Shown here: positions 42,946 to 52,056 of the stretch, one piece after another
How positions within the stretch are numbered: position 1 is the first letter of the stretch
Layout: every line of letters starts with the position of its first letter
Assembly (NCBI RefSeq): GCF_008364685.1
Contig: NZ_VTTL01000014.1
Coordinates: forward strand, 1 to 64,000
Source: Xanthobacter oligotrophicus
GTDB taxonomy: Bacteria; Pseudomonadota; Alphaproteobacteria; Rhizobiales; Xanthobacteraceae
Reading direction: 5' to 3'
DNA length: 64,000 nt
Program-made: the position numbers and the translations under genes
The notes under the pieces: generated by a model
What the model was told of the DNA's origin: nothing
Database searches by the model: none
What the model saw: only the letters and a program-made list of their open reading frames with translations

Positions 42946-44481
42946 ATGAACGTTCACCGGACCCCTGTGATCCTCGTCGGCGCGCAGCGCCTTTCGCCGG
43001 CTGATGTCTGGGCGGTGGCCCAGGGCACGAGCCGCGTTACGCTGGATGGCTCTGCTGCATTCCGCCAGCGCATCGAGGCCGGCTCCGACCTGCTCCGGCA
43101 GCGGATCGCCTCGGGCGAACGGATCTACGGCGTGACGACGGGATTTGGCGAATCGGTGGTCACCGAGGTGCCGGTGCACCTGACCGATGAATTGTCGTTG
43201 AACCTCGTGCGCTTCCACGGCTGCGGCACCGGGGCCCTGTTCTCGGAAACCGAGGCGGCGGCCGTACTGCTGGCGCGCATCGCCTCCTTGTCCGCGGGCT
43301 GGTCGGGGGTGCGGTTCGAGGTGGTGGAGCGCCTCGCGACCCTGCTCGACCACCGCATTCTCCCGGTCATCCCCAGCGAGGGCTCGGTGGGGGCGAGCGG
43401 CGACCTGACCCCCCTCTCCTATGTGGCGGCCATGGTCATGGGCGAGCGCGAGGTCTACAGCGGCGCCCAGATCGTTCCGGCGGCCGAGGCCATGCGCGCG
43501 GCGGGCATCACCCCCATCGCGCTGGCGCCCAAGGAAAGCCTCGCCATCATGAACGGCACCAGCGTCTCGGTGGCGCTGACGGCCCTCGCCTTCGAGCGCG
43601 CCCGCTGGCTGGCCCGGCTGGCGGCGGCGCTCACCGCGCTCGCCAGCGACGTGACGCAAGGCAACCCCGCCCATTTCGATCCGCGCATCTTCGCCGCCAA
43701 GCCCCATCCCGGCCAGATGCTGTGCGCCTCCTGGATCGCCCAGGATATCGAGTACCAGCCCGGCACAGTGCACCAGGGCCGGCTGCAGGATCGCTATTCC
43801 ATCCGCTGCGCGCCCCATGTGGTGGGGGTGCTGATCGACGCGCTGGACTGGATGAAGCCCTGGATCGAGACCGAGCTGAACGGCGCCTCAGACAACCCGC
43901 TGATCGATCCGGAGACCGGCGACCCGCTGTTCGGCGGCAATTTCTATGGCGGCCACGCCTGCTTCGTGGCCGATGGTCTGAAGAACGCCACCGCCAACAT
44001 CGCCGATCTCCTGGACCGCCAGCTCGCGCTCATCTGTTCCGCCGTCACCAGCAACGGGCTGCCGGAAAACCTGGTGGGCGCCGACGGCGATGGGCACCGG
44101 GCGCACCATGGCTTCAAGGCTATGCAGATCGCGGCGTCCGCATTGACCGCGGAAGCGTTGAAGGCAACCATGCCGGCCAGCGTCTTCAGCCGCAGCACCG
44201 AGAACCACAACCAGGACAAGGTCAGCATGAGCACGATCGCTGCCCGTGACAGCCTGCGCGTGCTGGAGCTGACCGAGACGGTGGCGGCCATCTGCCTCTT
44301 GGCGCTGGTGCAGGCGGTGGACCTGCGCCGGGGCGAGGGCTGCCATGTCCGCAGCCGGCTGCTGCGCGACGCGGTGCGGGCAAAGGTGTCCTTCAACGAT
44401 CGCGACCGGCGGCAGGACGGCGACATCGCCATGGTCAAGGAGATGATCCAGCGGCGCACCCTGCCCCTGGACTTCAACTGA
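42946..44481 (+). CDS. Aromatic amino acid ammonia-lyase (HAL/PAL/TAL family)
   Basis: A 511-residue lyase of normal family length. The Ala-Ser-Gly triplet at 150-152 (SVGASGDLTP) forms the MIO electrophile, RIYGVTTGFG near 58 carries the catalytic Tyr, and SRSTENHNQDKVSM is the conserved late motif. The enzyme removes ammonia from His, Phe or Tyr to give the trans-acrylic acid. At the selectivity pair (His-Leu in Rhodobacter TAL, Ser-His in HAL) the sequence has Phe90-His91 in RFHGCGTG, so the substrate is open. No hut genes are nearby. The gene is divergent from the PKS cluster, and a cinnamate or coumarate starter for the ligase-ACP is plausible. The stop overlaps the start of the next gene (TGATG). 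Confidence 0.92.
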   Translation: MNVHRTPVILVGAQRLSPADVWAVAQGTSRVTLDGSAAFRQRIEAGSDLLRQRIASGERIYGVTTGFGESVVTEVPVHLTDELSLNLVRFHGCGTGALFSETEAAAVLLARIASLSAGWSGVRFEVVERLATLLDHRILPVIPSEGSVGASGDLTPLSYVAAMVMGEREVYSGAQIVPAAEAMRAAGITPIALAPKESLAIMNGTSVSVALTALAFERARWLARLAAALTALASDVTQGNPAHFDPRIFAAKPHPGQMLCASWIAQDIEYQPGTVHQGRLQDRYSIRCAPHVVGVLIDALDWMKPWIETELNGASDNPLIDPETGDPLFGGNFYGGHACFVADGLKNATANIADLLDRQLALICSAVTSNGLPENLVGADGDGHRAHHGFKAMQIAASALTAEALKATMPASVFSRSTENHNQDKVSMSTIAARDSLRVLELTETVAAICLLALVQAVDLRRGEGCHVRSRLLRDAVRAKVSFNDRDRRQDGDIAMVKEMIQRRTLPLDFN

Positions 44482-46223
44482 TGCCCCAGCCGACGCTGTC
44501 CCCGGCCGCGCCCGCCTTGACCAACCAGCAGCGGGCCCGCGCGGTCCGGCGGCTGTTCCTGCGCATCGCGCTCCACATCTTCTTCTGGGACATCGTGATG
44601 ACGCGGGGACCGCTGAAGCGGTTCCGCCGCCCGCCGGCCCCACGCTGGGCCGCCCTCGCCCGCCAATATCGCCGCGAGGCCGAGCGCCTCGGCGGCGTGC
44701 TCATCAAGCTCGGCCAGTATGTCAGCGCCCGCGTCGACCTCCTGCCCGAGGAGGTCACCCACGTGATGGCGGACCTGCGCGACGCGGTGCCCCCCGTGCC
44801 CGGCCCTCAGATCATCGCGCAGATCGAGGCGGACTTTCTCCTCCCCATCACCGGCCTCTACCGCAGCTTCGAGCCGGTACCCATCGGCGCGGCCTCGCTC
44901 GGCCAGGCGCACCGGGCGGTGCTGCCGGAGGGCCAGCCGGTGGTGGTGAAGGTGCTGCGGCCGGGCATCGAGGCCATCGTCGCCAGCGACCTGGAAATCG
45001 TCGGCCAGTTCATCCGCCAGTTGAAGCGGCTGGAGAGCATCCGCCGCCGGGTGGATCTCGACCTTCTGGCCAGCGAATTCTCGGCGGTGACCTATCGCGA
45101 GCTGGACCTCGTCGCGGAGGCCCGCAACTGCGAGCGCTTCGCCCGCGAGTTCGCCCACGACCCCGCCATCCACACCCCCACCATCTACTGGTCCCGCAGC
45201 GGCCGGCGCACCCTGACCATGGAGGATGTGTCCTATTTCCCTATCCACGACGTGCTGGGCTTTGAGGCCGCCGGCATCGACCGCCGTCGCGTCGCCAGCA
45301 AGCTGATGGATTGCTATCTCGACCAGGTGTTCCGGCACGGCTTCGTCCATGCCGATCCGCACCCGGGCAATTTGTTCGTGCGGCCGCTGGCGGCAGACGG
45401 CGAGAGCGCGGCGCACTGGTCGCCCTCCAGCCTCGCCTCGGGGCGGGTGCACATTCCGCACGTCACCAACCGGCCGTTCCAGGTGGTGTTCATCGATTTC
45501 GGCATGGCGGTGGAGATCCCCGCGCGGCTGCGCCAGTCGCTCACCACCTATGCCACCGGCATGGTGGCGCGCGACGCCTACACCATCGTCCAGTCCTATG
45601 TGGAGGGCGACCTGCTGTTGCCCGACACCGACCTCGACGAACTGGAGCGCATGACCGCGGCGCTGATCAACAAGTTTCCCCACGCCTTGGTGGGGCAGGT
45701 GCGCAAGCGCGACCTGACGCCGTTCGCCGAGCTGTCCGAGGAATACCAGACCCTGCTCTATAACTCGCCCATGAAGATGAAGGCGGAGCTTTTGTTCGTC
45801 TTCCGCGCCATGGGCATCTGCTCGGGGACGGTGGCGGGCATCGATGCCGCCTTCGATCCCGCCGAGCGCTTCATGCCGCTGGCCCAGCGGCTGGTGGCGG
45901 ACGAACTGAAGCCGGATTCAGACCGGCTCAAGCGCCTCGTCTCGGCCACCGTCCGGCTGCCCATGCGGCTCGACAATCTTCTGACCGCGCTGGAGCGCGG
46001 CAAGCTGCGCATCCGCACCGACGGCGCAGACCGCCGCCGCGACGACATCCGCCAGCTCACCCGCGCAGCCAACCGGCTGGGCGTCGCGGTGCTGGCCGGC
46101 AGCGCCATGATCTGCGCGGTGCTGCTGGGACGGCAGGGCGAGATCGTCACCACCCCCACCGGGCTCGCGGTGCTGGCCATCGCCGTGGTGGCGGCCGGGG
46201 TGCTGATCAGCCAGCGTTCCTAG
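44481..46223 (+). CDS. ABC1/UbiB-family atypical kinase, membrane-anchored
   Basis: A 580-residue ABC1/ADCK/UbiB-type protein. Motifs are KLGQ near 76, the Ala-rich nucleotide loop IGAASLGQ near 135, VVVKVLRPG, HADPHPGN near 290, and IDFGMAV near 340. Two hydrophobic segments close the C-terminus (about 530-577). The family supports ubiquinone biosynthesis or lipid handling as an ATPase or kinase. Its start overlaps the ammonia-lyase stop by one base, so it is translated with the lyase and not with ubi genes. The coupling suggests a special role, perhaps linked to aromatic precursor chemistry; that is inference. It could also simply be a paralogue of the housekeeping UbiB. Confidence 0.92.
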   Translation: MPQPTLSPAAPALTNQQRARAVRRLFLRIALHIFFWDIVMTRGPLKRFRRPPAPRWAALARQYRREAERLGGVLIKLGQYVSARVDLLPEEVTHVMADLRDAVPPVPGPQIIAQIEADFLLPITGLYRSFEPVPIGAASLGQAHRAVLPEGQPVVVKVLRPGIEAIVASDLEIVGQFIRQLKRLESIRRRVDLDLLASEFSAVTYRELDLVAEARNCERFAREFAHDPAIHTPTIYWSRSGRRTLTMEDVSYFPIHDVLGFEAAGIDRRRVASKLMDCYLDQVFRHGFVHADPHPGNLFVRPLAADGESAAHWSPSSLASGRVHIPHVTNRPFQVVFIDFGMAVEIPARLRQSLTTYATGMVARDAYTIVQSYVEGDLLLPDTDLDELERMTAALINKFPHALVGQVRKRDLTPFAELSEEYQTLLYNSPMKMKAELLFVFRAMGICSGTVAGIDAAFDPAERFMPLAQRLVADELKPDSDRLKRLVSATVRLPMRLDNLLTALERGKLRIRTDGADRRRDDIRQLTRAANRLGVAVLAGSAMICAVLLGRQGEIVTTPTGLAVLAIAVVAAGVLISQRS

Positions 46224-46261
46224 AGCAACTTCCGTTCGTCTCAGCTCACGGAAGCCGCTCT
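46222..46261. terminator. Bidirectional hairpin between convergent genes
   Basis: Arms AGAGC-aa-CTTCCG (46222-46234) and CGGAAG-cc-GCTCT (46249-46261) pair except for a 2-nt internal mismatch. They begin at the UbiB-like stop and overlap the last codons of the convergent glycosyltransferase. It is placed like a shared terminator, although it has no long T tract, and it resembles the TAGAGC palindromes elsewhere in the window. Confidence 0.5.
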
Positions 46262-47533
46262 TGAGTCTTGCGTTGACGCGTCTTCTTCACGCGGACCGGT
46301 CCCCACTTCGCTCGAAAACGCTTTGAGCGGCGCCGCCAGAATCTCCCCTACGAAGGCTACGAAATTCGCCTTGGCATCATAGCGGGCGAAATCCTGCTTC
46401 AGGCGCTGGGCCGCCTCGCGGTATCCCGGCGCCGCCAGCATGCGCGCCACCGTCTCGCGCACGCGCTCGGCGGTCACCTCGTCTTCCCGCAGGTTTTCCG
46501 CTGCGCCGGTCTTGGCCACCATCTTGCAATAGGACAATTGATCGGTGTTGCTGGCGATGCCGAGGAAGGGCGTGCCCGCCACCAGGGCCTGGCATCCGCT
46601 GGAGGCGCCGCCGTTGCAGATCACCAGCGCCGCACGGGCGGCCGCCGTATCCCCCGGCAGATAGTCGGCGACGAAGGTATTGGCCGGCACGGCCAGCGCG
46701 GCGCCGGGGTGGGCGGTCGCCGCGATCACCGTCACCGGAAGGTCGGCAAGCCCGGCCAGGATGGCCTCCAAGAGGGCCGGCTCGCCCGAGCTGCCGAGAT
46801 TGACATAGATGATCGGCTTGTCGTCCGGCACCGTCTCCCACCACGGCGGCGGCGCGATCTGCGGGCTGAAGTCGAGGGGGCCGATGTAGCGGTGGTTCGG
46901 CGGCAGGGCGCGGGTGGGGCTCAGCTCCGGAATGTCGGGATAGACCACATAGTCCCCGGCGCAGAAGGTCTCCCTGAGCCCCGCCCCGATGGGGGTGACC
47001 CCGTTGTTGAGGGCGGCGATGTTGATTGGCAGCGCCATCATCAGGGAGCCGACGGGCGTCAGCAGCGACAGCAGCCGGTCCCCGGTCTCGCGGCCCAGCA
47101 CCTTGTAGAGCGGATGGTTCACCAGGGCGAACGGCTCGTCCGACCACGGGCTCCAGTGGGCGTTGATGATGTTCACATAAGGCACCTTGGTGAGCTGCGC
47201 GCTGATGGCGAGGGACTGGCGCATGTCACCGACCACCAGTTGCGGCTGCACCAGCCGCATCAGGCGCACGTCCTCGCGCACATAGGCGTTGAAGGTCTCG
47301 ACGCTGAACAGCGGCTGGTTCTGCTTCAGCAGCGCGGTGCTGGTCGTGGGATCGATGGAGGATTTCAGGGCAATGGTGCGGTAGGGGCGCGGGCCTATGA
47401 GGGCGTTGAAGCGCGGATCGCACGCCAGCGTCACCCCATAGCCGGCAGCATGGAGCGCATCGGCGAGCAAGGTGGGGCGGACCACATGGGTCAGAGTCAC
47501 TGCCTCACCCATCAGCAGAATATGCGGCGTCAT
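46241..47533 (-). CDS. GT1-like glycosyltransferase (macrolide/UDP-sugar type)
   Basis: A 430-residue GT-B-fold enzyme. The N-terminal acceptor domain begins TPHILLMGEAVTLTHVVRP. The C-terminal donor domain has IIYVNLGSSGEPALL, and the donor loop NGGASSGCQALVAGTPFLG followed by NTDQ is the HGGxG...DQ signature with His replaced by Asn. Start ATG 47533 was chosen because the longer frame adds a low-complexity leader. It probably glycosylates a small molecule. Its place beside the PKS/NRPS cluster makes the cluster product a candidate acceptor, but it is on a separate transcript and could be unrelated. It is convergent with the UbiB-like gene and divergent from the hydrolase at 47676. Confidence 0.87.
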   Translation of the reverse strand: MTPHILLMGEAVTLTHVVRPTLLADALHAAGYGVTLACDPRFNALIGPRPYRTIALKSSIDPTTSTALLKQNQPLFSVETFNAYVREDVRLMRLVQPQLVVGDMRQSLAISAQLTKVPYVNIINAHWSPWSDEPFALVNHPLYKVLGRETGDRLLSLLTPVGSLMMALPINIAALNNGVTPIGAGLRETFCAGDYVVYPDIPELSPTRALPPNHRYIGPLDFSPQIAPPPWWETVPDDKPIIYVNLGSSGEPALLEAILAGLADLPVTVIAATAHPGAALAVPANTFVADYLPGDTAAARAALVICNGGASSGCQALVAGTPFLGIASNTDQLSYCKMVAKTGAAENLREDEVTAERVRETVARMLAAPGYREAAQRLKQDFARYDAKANFVAFVGEILAAPLKAFSSEVGTGPREEDASTQDSRAASVS

Positions 47534-47675
47534 CTCCCCCTCCCCGCTCCAGCCCCTGTCCGCAGCACATGACGCCGCGGCGCCCCCCGAACCCACCTTG
47601 AGAAAGCGGCCCAACTGGTGTGACTATAGCAACCACCCTAGCCCCGACATCATCGCTGCCGGCGAGATCCTGACA

Positions 47676-48497
47676 ATGGCTGATTTTCTCCTCGTCCACG
47701 GTGCCTGGCACGGCGGATGGTGCTGGCGGCGCGTGGTCGCGATCCTGGCCGGCCAGGGGCACTGCGTGTTCGCGCCCTCCCTCACCGGCCTCGGCGACCG
47801 TGCCCACCTGCTCTCACCCGACGTGGGCCTCGCCACCCATGTGGCCGACGTGCTGGCGGTGATCGAGGCCGAGGAGCTGAGCCGCGTCATCCTGTGCGCC
47901 CACAGCTATGGCGGCGCGGTGGCGACACAGGTGGCGGACCGTGTGCCGGAAAAGATCGGCGCCCTCGTCTTCCTTGATGCCCTGCTGCCGCAGGATGGCC
48001 GCTCGCTGCTCGATCTCGATAGCCCCGAACGCCGCGAGGCCATCGTCTCCCGCGTGGTGGAGACGCCGCGCGGCCCGGTGCTGCCCCCGGCCCCCGCCGC
48101 CCTCTATGCCCTGGCCGCGCCCGAGGACGTGGCCTGGGTCGACCGGCGCTGTGTGCCCCAGGCCCTACGCACCTATACCGAGCCGGCGGTGCTGACCGGC
48201 GCCTGGATGCAGATCGAGGTGCTGGCCTATGCCTGCACCCTGCGCTTCCCGGCGCCCGACTTCCGGGACCTGGCGGCACAGCTCGCCAAGGACCCGCGCT
48301 TCACCATCCGGGAACTGGCGAGCGGGCATGATGCCATGATCGACGTTCCGCAGGATGTCGCCGGCCTGCTCCTCGCATGCGCCGAGGCGGCGGATGCTGC
48401 GGCAGCGGACGGTGCCGCCTGCGACGGGTCCTCTCCCGCCCCCGGCGCAACGGCGCCGACCGAGGTGGCGGGATCGCCCACAGGATCATTCTCGTGA
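47676..48497 (+). CDS. Alpha/beta hydrolase (esterase, EstC/MES-like)
   Basis: A 273-residue hydrolase. It opens with FLLVHGAWHGGWCWRR, the oxyanion region typical of plant methylesterase and EstC-like proteins. The nucleophile is in CAHSYGGAV, an acid follows FLDALLPQDG, and the His is in ASGHDAMIDVP. After about residue 235 the tail is Ala/Gly-rich and probably disordered. Start ATG 47676 matches the family N-terminus; the open frame upstream is not conserved in type. The stop overlaps the GTG start of the MFS gene by 4 bp (GTGA), so the two are co-translated. The substrate is unknown; the pairing with an exporter suggests xenobiotic or product handling. Confidence 0.87.
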   Translation: MADFLLVHGAWHGGWCWRRVVAILAGQGHCVFAPSLTGLGDRAHLLSPDVGLATHVADVLAVIEAEELSRVILCAHSYGGAVATQVADRVPEKIGALVFLDALLPQDGRSLLDLDSPERREAIVSRVVETPRGPVLPPAPAALYALAAPEDVAWVDRRCVPQALRTYTEPAVLTGAWMQIEVLAYACTLRFPAPDFRDLAAQLAKDPRFTIRELASGHDAMIDVPQDVAGLLLACAEAADAAAADGAACDGSSPAPGATAPTEVAGSPTGSFS

Positions 48498-50038
48498 GCG
48501 GCCCGCCTTACGCTGCAAGCGACGACGCCGCCATCGCGCTGCCGCCGGAAAAATTCCACCGCGTGCTGGCCGGGCTGCTGCTGGTGCTGGCACTGAGTTC
48601 GCTCGACGCCAACATCGTCGGGCCCGCCCTGCCGCTGATCTCCAGCGAGTTCGGCGCCCTCGACAGCCTGACCTGGGTGCTGACCATCTTCCTTCTCACC
48701 AGTACCGCCGCGACCCCGCTCTACGGCAAGCTGAGCGACATGTATGGCCGCCGGCCCCTGCTCACCGTCGCGGTGCTGCTGTTCCTCGCCGGATCGGCCT
48801 TCAGCGGGCTCGCCCAGAGCATGAACCAGCTGATCCTCGGCCGCGCCATCCAGGGCATCGGCGCCGGCGGGCTGATGACGCTCACCCAGATCACCATGTC
48901 GGACCTGGTGTCGCCGCGGCGGCGCGGCAGCTACCAGGGCCTGTTCGGCGCGGTGTTCACCATCGCCAGCCTCGCCGGCCCGCCGCTGGGCGGCGTCATC
49001 GCCGAATTCTGGTCCTGGCGCTGGATCTTCTACGTGAACCTGCCGCTGGGCGCCGCCGCCCTGACCCTGTTGTGGATGGGCCTGCCGCCGGGCGTACGCA
49101 CCACCAGCCACCGCATCGATGTTCTCGGCTTCGTCGTCATCATGGCCGCCACCAGCTGCGTGCTGCTGGCGCTGAACCAGGGCAGCCACGGCAGCTGGAC
49201 CTCCCCCCTTGTCATCGGCCTCGCCGTCGCCGCCGTGGTGCTGGCGCTGCTGCTGGGGCCGATCGAAGCCAAGGTGAAGGAGCCCCTCATCCCCCTTGCC
49301 ATGGTGCGCAACAGGGTCTGGCTGATCGCCACCAGCGTCGCAACGCTGGTCACCATCGCGGTGTTCGGCGCGCTCGCCTTCATGCCCCTGTACCTGCAAC
49401 TCGCCGGTGGCCTCTCGCCCACCGCCTCCGGCATCGCCATGGTGCCCTCGGCCGCCGGGCTGATGCTGTCGCTGCTGTATGGCGGCCGGGCCATCACGCG
49501 CACCGGGCGCTACAAGGTGTTCGCGGTCACCGGCGTCGGCGTCGCGACCGTGACGCTGTTCGCGCTGGCGCTCGCGGCCTATGCCCTGCCCTCCCCCTAC
49601 CTCCTTGGCGCGCTTTTGTTCCCCCTCGGCACCGGGCTCGGGCTGCTGATGCCCGGCCTGACGGTGGCCTACCAGAACGCGGTGGCCCACGAGGACATCG
49701 GCACCGCCACCTCCACCGCGGGCTTCTTCCGCTCCCTCGGAGGCGCCTTCGGCATCGCGGTGGCAGGCGCCATCCTCGCCATGCAGGCGGGTGGACTATT
49801 GCCGACCGGCGGCGGGCGGCAGGACATGGACAATATCGGGCTCGGGCAATTGTCCCAGCTAAGCGTGGCGGAGCAGTTGGTCGTGCTTTCGGACTACCAG
49901 TCCGCCATGGTCACCATCTTCGCCGCCGCCGGCGTGGTGGCTACCCTGGCGTTCGCGCTCATCCGGCTGCTGCCGGAGCAGGAATTGTCCGACGTGGCCA
50001 ACCGGCTGGGGGCCAACCTGCCCGGGCCCAAGTCATGA
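48494..50038 (+). CDS. MFS drug exporter, DHA2 (14-TM) family
   Basis: A 514-residue transporter with about 14 hydrophobic segments. It shows the loop motif GKLSDMYGRRP, the motif-C-like stretch GLFGAVFTIASLAGPPLGG, and FWSWRWIFYVNLPLG of EmrB/QacA-type proton-driven exporters. The GTG start at 48494 overlaps the hydrolase stop and is followed by a short cytosolic N-terminus; the open frame further upstream is Arg/Gly-rich and not MFS-like. The 3' end overlaps the convergent patatin gene by 6 bp. It is the only obvious exporter near the PKS/NRPS cluster and so a candidate for product export, though it is not in that operon. Confidence 0.93.
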   Translation: MSGPPYAASDDAAIALPPEKFHRVLAGLLLVLALSSLDANIVGPALPLISSEFGALDSLTWVLTIFLLTSTAATPLYGKLSDMYGRRPLLTVAVLLFLAGSAFSGLAQSMNQLILGRAIQGIGAGGLMTLTQITMSDLVSPRRRGSYQGLFGAVFTIASLAGPPLGGVIAEFWSWRWIFYVNLPLGAAALTLLWMGLPPGVRTTSHRIDVLGFVVIMAATSCVLLALNQGSHGSWTSPLVIGLAVAAVVLALLLGPIEAKVKEPLIPLAMVRNRVWLIATSVATLVTIAVFGALAFMPLYLQLAGGLSPTASGIAMVPSAAGLMLSLLYGGRAITRTGRYKVFAVTGVGVATVTLFALALAAYALPSPYLLGALLFPLGTGLGLLMPGLTVAYQNAVAHEDIGTATSTAGFFRSLGGAFGIAVAGAILAMQAGGLLPTGGGRQDMDNIGLGQLSQLSVAEQLVVLSDYQSAMVTIFAAAGVVATLAFALIRLLPEQELSDVANRLGANLPGPKS

Positions 50039-51037
50039 ACCGGGCCCGCCGGCCCCCGGCGCTGCCGTTTCAGCCGGCCCCGGAGCCTCGATCCAGCCGA
50101 TCTCCTCCAGTTGCGCAAGCGCGGCGGTGATATCGGCCTGTTCCGCCATCTCCTCCTGCCGCTGGTTGAAGATCTCGGGCGGGACGGAGGCCTCCGGCTC
50201 CAGGTCGGTGGCGAGAAACGGATCGAGGCGCACGAACCGGTCTTCCAGGATCCGGCTGGCCTGGTAGGTGGTGGCCTGCAGATTGGCTTCCATCACCAGC
50301 TTGATGAGGGCGAGCGGCCGCTCCATGTTCAGCAGCCAGCCCCCGTATCCCACGTCGCCGCCGGGCAGCGCCATGTAGCTGTTGGCCTGCCCCTGGCCGA
50401 CCGAGAGGATCATGGTGGTGGCGATGTCGGCGGTCAGGAAGTCCATGGCCATGGTGAGGGCGCACATGCTGGGATTGTTGGCATAAAGGCCGCCGTCCAC
50501 CCGCCCCTGGAACACCGGATGCAGCACCGGGATGGAACTGGAGTGAAGCGCGATGTCGGCCAGCAGCGGCGAAACCGGCAGCTCCTGCGCCCCGAGATTG
50601 TGATGAATCTCGATGGACCAGTGGCGATATTCCTTCAGCCCTACCTTGTTGTCGATGGCCACCGCCGGCATCAGCAGTCGGCGCCGGACATCGCGCAGGC
50701 GCACCTCGCCCAGAAGCTCCCGCAGGTGCTGGTAGAGCTTCTCGTGGGTCAGGAAGGCGGACAGGCCGGACATGGCCGCCAATGTGCGCGGGCTGAACGG
50801 CCCGGCCCCCTCGAACGGGTGCCAGAGCTGCCAGAATGCGATGGCGCGCTCGATCCCCTCGCGGACCGTATCGGACACGCCGATGATGGCGCAGGTGACG
50901 GCGCCGGCGGAGGTCCCGGCGAAGGCATCCACGTCCTCCAGCAATCCGGGCTGCTGGTCCAGCAGCCGCCGCAGCAGGTGGCAGGTGATCAGCGGCCGGG
51001 TCCCGCCATCGAGCGAAAGGATCTTGAGAGGCGCCAT
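50033..51037 (-). CDS. Patatin-like phospholipase
   Basis: A 334-residue patatin domain: ILSLDGGTRPL at the start (oxyanion segment, here G-G-T-R-P), FAGTSAGAV with the catalytic Ser, and RVDGGLYANNPS with the dyad Asp. It resembles the patatin at 5568-6554 in length and layout, so the window holds two members of one lipase type on either side of the PKS/NRPS cluster. Start ATG 51037 matches the family N-terminus; the frame extends 10 codons upstream. There is no signal peptide. The C-terminal 40 residues are Ala/Pro/Gly-rich. Substrate and role are unknown. Confidence 0.9.
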   Translation of the reverse strand: MAPLKILSLDGGTRPLITCHLLRRLLDQQPGLLEDVDAFAGTSAGAVTCAIIGVSDTVREGIERAIAFWQLWHPFEGAGPFSPRTLAAMSGLSAFLTHEKLYQHLRELLGEVRLRDVRRRLLMPAVAIDNKVGLKEYRHWSIEIHHNLGAQELPVSPLLADIALHSSSIPVLHPVFQGRVDGGLYANNPSMCALTMAMDFLTADIATTMILSVGQGQANSYMALPGGDVGYGGWLLNMERPLALIKLVMEANLQATTYQASRILEDRFVRLDPFLATDLEPEASVPPEIFNQRQEEMAEQADITAALAQLEEIGWIEAPGPAETAAPGAGGPGS

Positions 51038-51283
51038 GGAGCCGAGAAACCCCGTCTGTGCTAACAACCCCCGGAGGCTGGCCTGAACCTGCCGATTCCG
51101 TGTCGGTTCACGTTAGCATGTCATGGAGCGGGAGCGATTTGGGATGGGCCATCCTGCGAGGTGTCATGGCTCCAAGGTGGCGCAAGGTGACAGGGACGAA
51201 ATGAGGATGGGCCTGCGCAACGGTGTATCGCTACGGCCCACGCCCTCGCTTGGCTTGTATCCGGGCAAGGAGGACCAGGCCTG

Positions 51284-51655
51284 ATGCTCGACATCAAGCA
51301 TGCCACCCTCGGCGACATCCTGACCGTGAACCTGACTGGCCAGCTGAACACGCTGGGCTGCGGCCAGCTGGGCGAGGTGCTCGACGGCTGGCTCGCGACC
51401 GGCGGAAGCAACACGCTGATCGACTTTGCCGGCGTCACCTACATCAACAGCTCCGGCCTCAGGCTGCTGTGGCGCCACCACAGCCTCGTCACCGGCAAGA
51501 ATGGGCAGGTGGTATTTTCCTCCGTCCACTACACCATCTTTCAGGTCTTCGACATCAGCGGACTGGCGCACCTGTTCCAGTTCGCCAACACCTTCGACGA
51601 AGCCCTCGGCCGCTTCCAGCCGCCGCCTGCGGACGGACCCGCCCAGACCGCATAA
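51284..51655 (+). CDS. STAS-domain anti-sigma factor antagonist-like protein
   Basis: A 123-residue single STAS domain. IDFAGVTYINSSGLRLL contains the conserved Ser that anti-sigma kinases phosphorylate in SpoIIAA/RsbV-type proteins. AAGGAGG lies 10 nt before the ATG. It precedes a Ser/Thr phospho-signalling operon on the same strand (FHA-protease, PP2C, kinase) after a 401-bp gap. It may be a phosphorylation target of that kinase and phosphatase; that is inference. No RsbW-type kinase is encoded nearby. Confidence 0.88.
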   Translation: MLDIKHATLGDILTVNLTGQLNTLGCGQLGEVLDGWLATGGSNTLIDFAGVTYINSSGLRLLWRHHSLVTGKNGQVVFSSVHYTIFQVFDISGLAHLFQFANTFDEALGRFQPPPADGPAQTA

Positions 51656-52056
51656 GGCAAGCGCCGGGCGTCCTCATCATCACGCACTTTTGCGGATCGC
51701 CGGGAAATTTTCCCGATGGGACGGCCGCCGCGCGCACGGCGGAAAGGCCGCGTGCGGAGGATTGCACTGCGCCCAAGCAGGATGGAAGAGGTAGCACAGT
51801 CTATTTTTCGCGTCGATGAAGTGACCATCGCCTCCTATTCTTCCGATAACGCCGCATTTCACCTCAGTCCTAGGACCAGTCCTAGGGTCTCAGTCCAGCT
51901 TTACAAGCTTGACCCTGCATCTCGTAGGCTGCGGCCGTGGCCAGTGCGCAAGGCGCCTGCGGACCATTCTTGTCTGCGTAAGCAATGGCCTTGGCCGAGG
52001 GTGTCATCTCGCCGTTTCGGCGGAGCCCGGCCCGGCATACAGGAAAGGGGGGCAGC
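51656..52056. other. Intergenic region upstream of the FHA operon
   Basis: 401 bp without a credible gene; the short frames here lack ribosome binding sites and look like non-coding GC-rich sequence. It holds the tandem GTCCTA motif at 51867-51888 and the AGGAAAGGGGGG ribosome binding site of the FHA gene near 52040-52050. A weak TTTACA or TTGACC -35-like box follows the motif, but no convincing -10 box does. Confidence 0.6.
51867..51888 (+). promoter_or_regulatory. Tandem GTCCTAGGAC-type operator upstream of FHA operon
   Basis: GTCCTAGGAC at 51867-51876, a perfect 10-bp palindrome, is followed after CA by GTCCTAGGGT at 51879-51888, giving a 12-bp period. CCTAGGAC-CA-GTCCTAGG also reads as an 18-bp inverted repeat. 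The same arrangement occurs at 57474-57495 upstream of the histidine kinase gene. It is about 170 bp before the FHA gene start. A NarL/LuxR-type regulator site is the natural guess. Confidence 0.6.

Noticed and set aside
42946-44481. hutH (histidine degradation)
   Set aside because: No hutU, hutI or hutG neighbours, and the selectivity pair is Phe-His rather than Ser-His; a general aromatic lyase call is safer.
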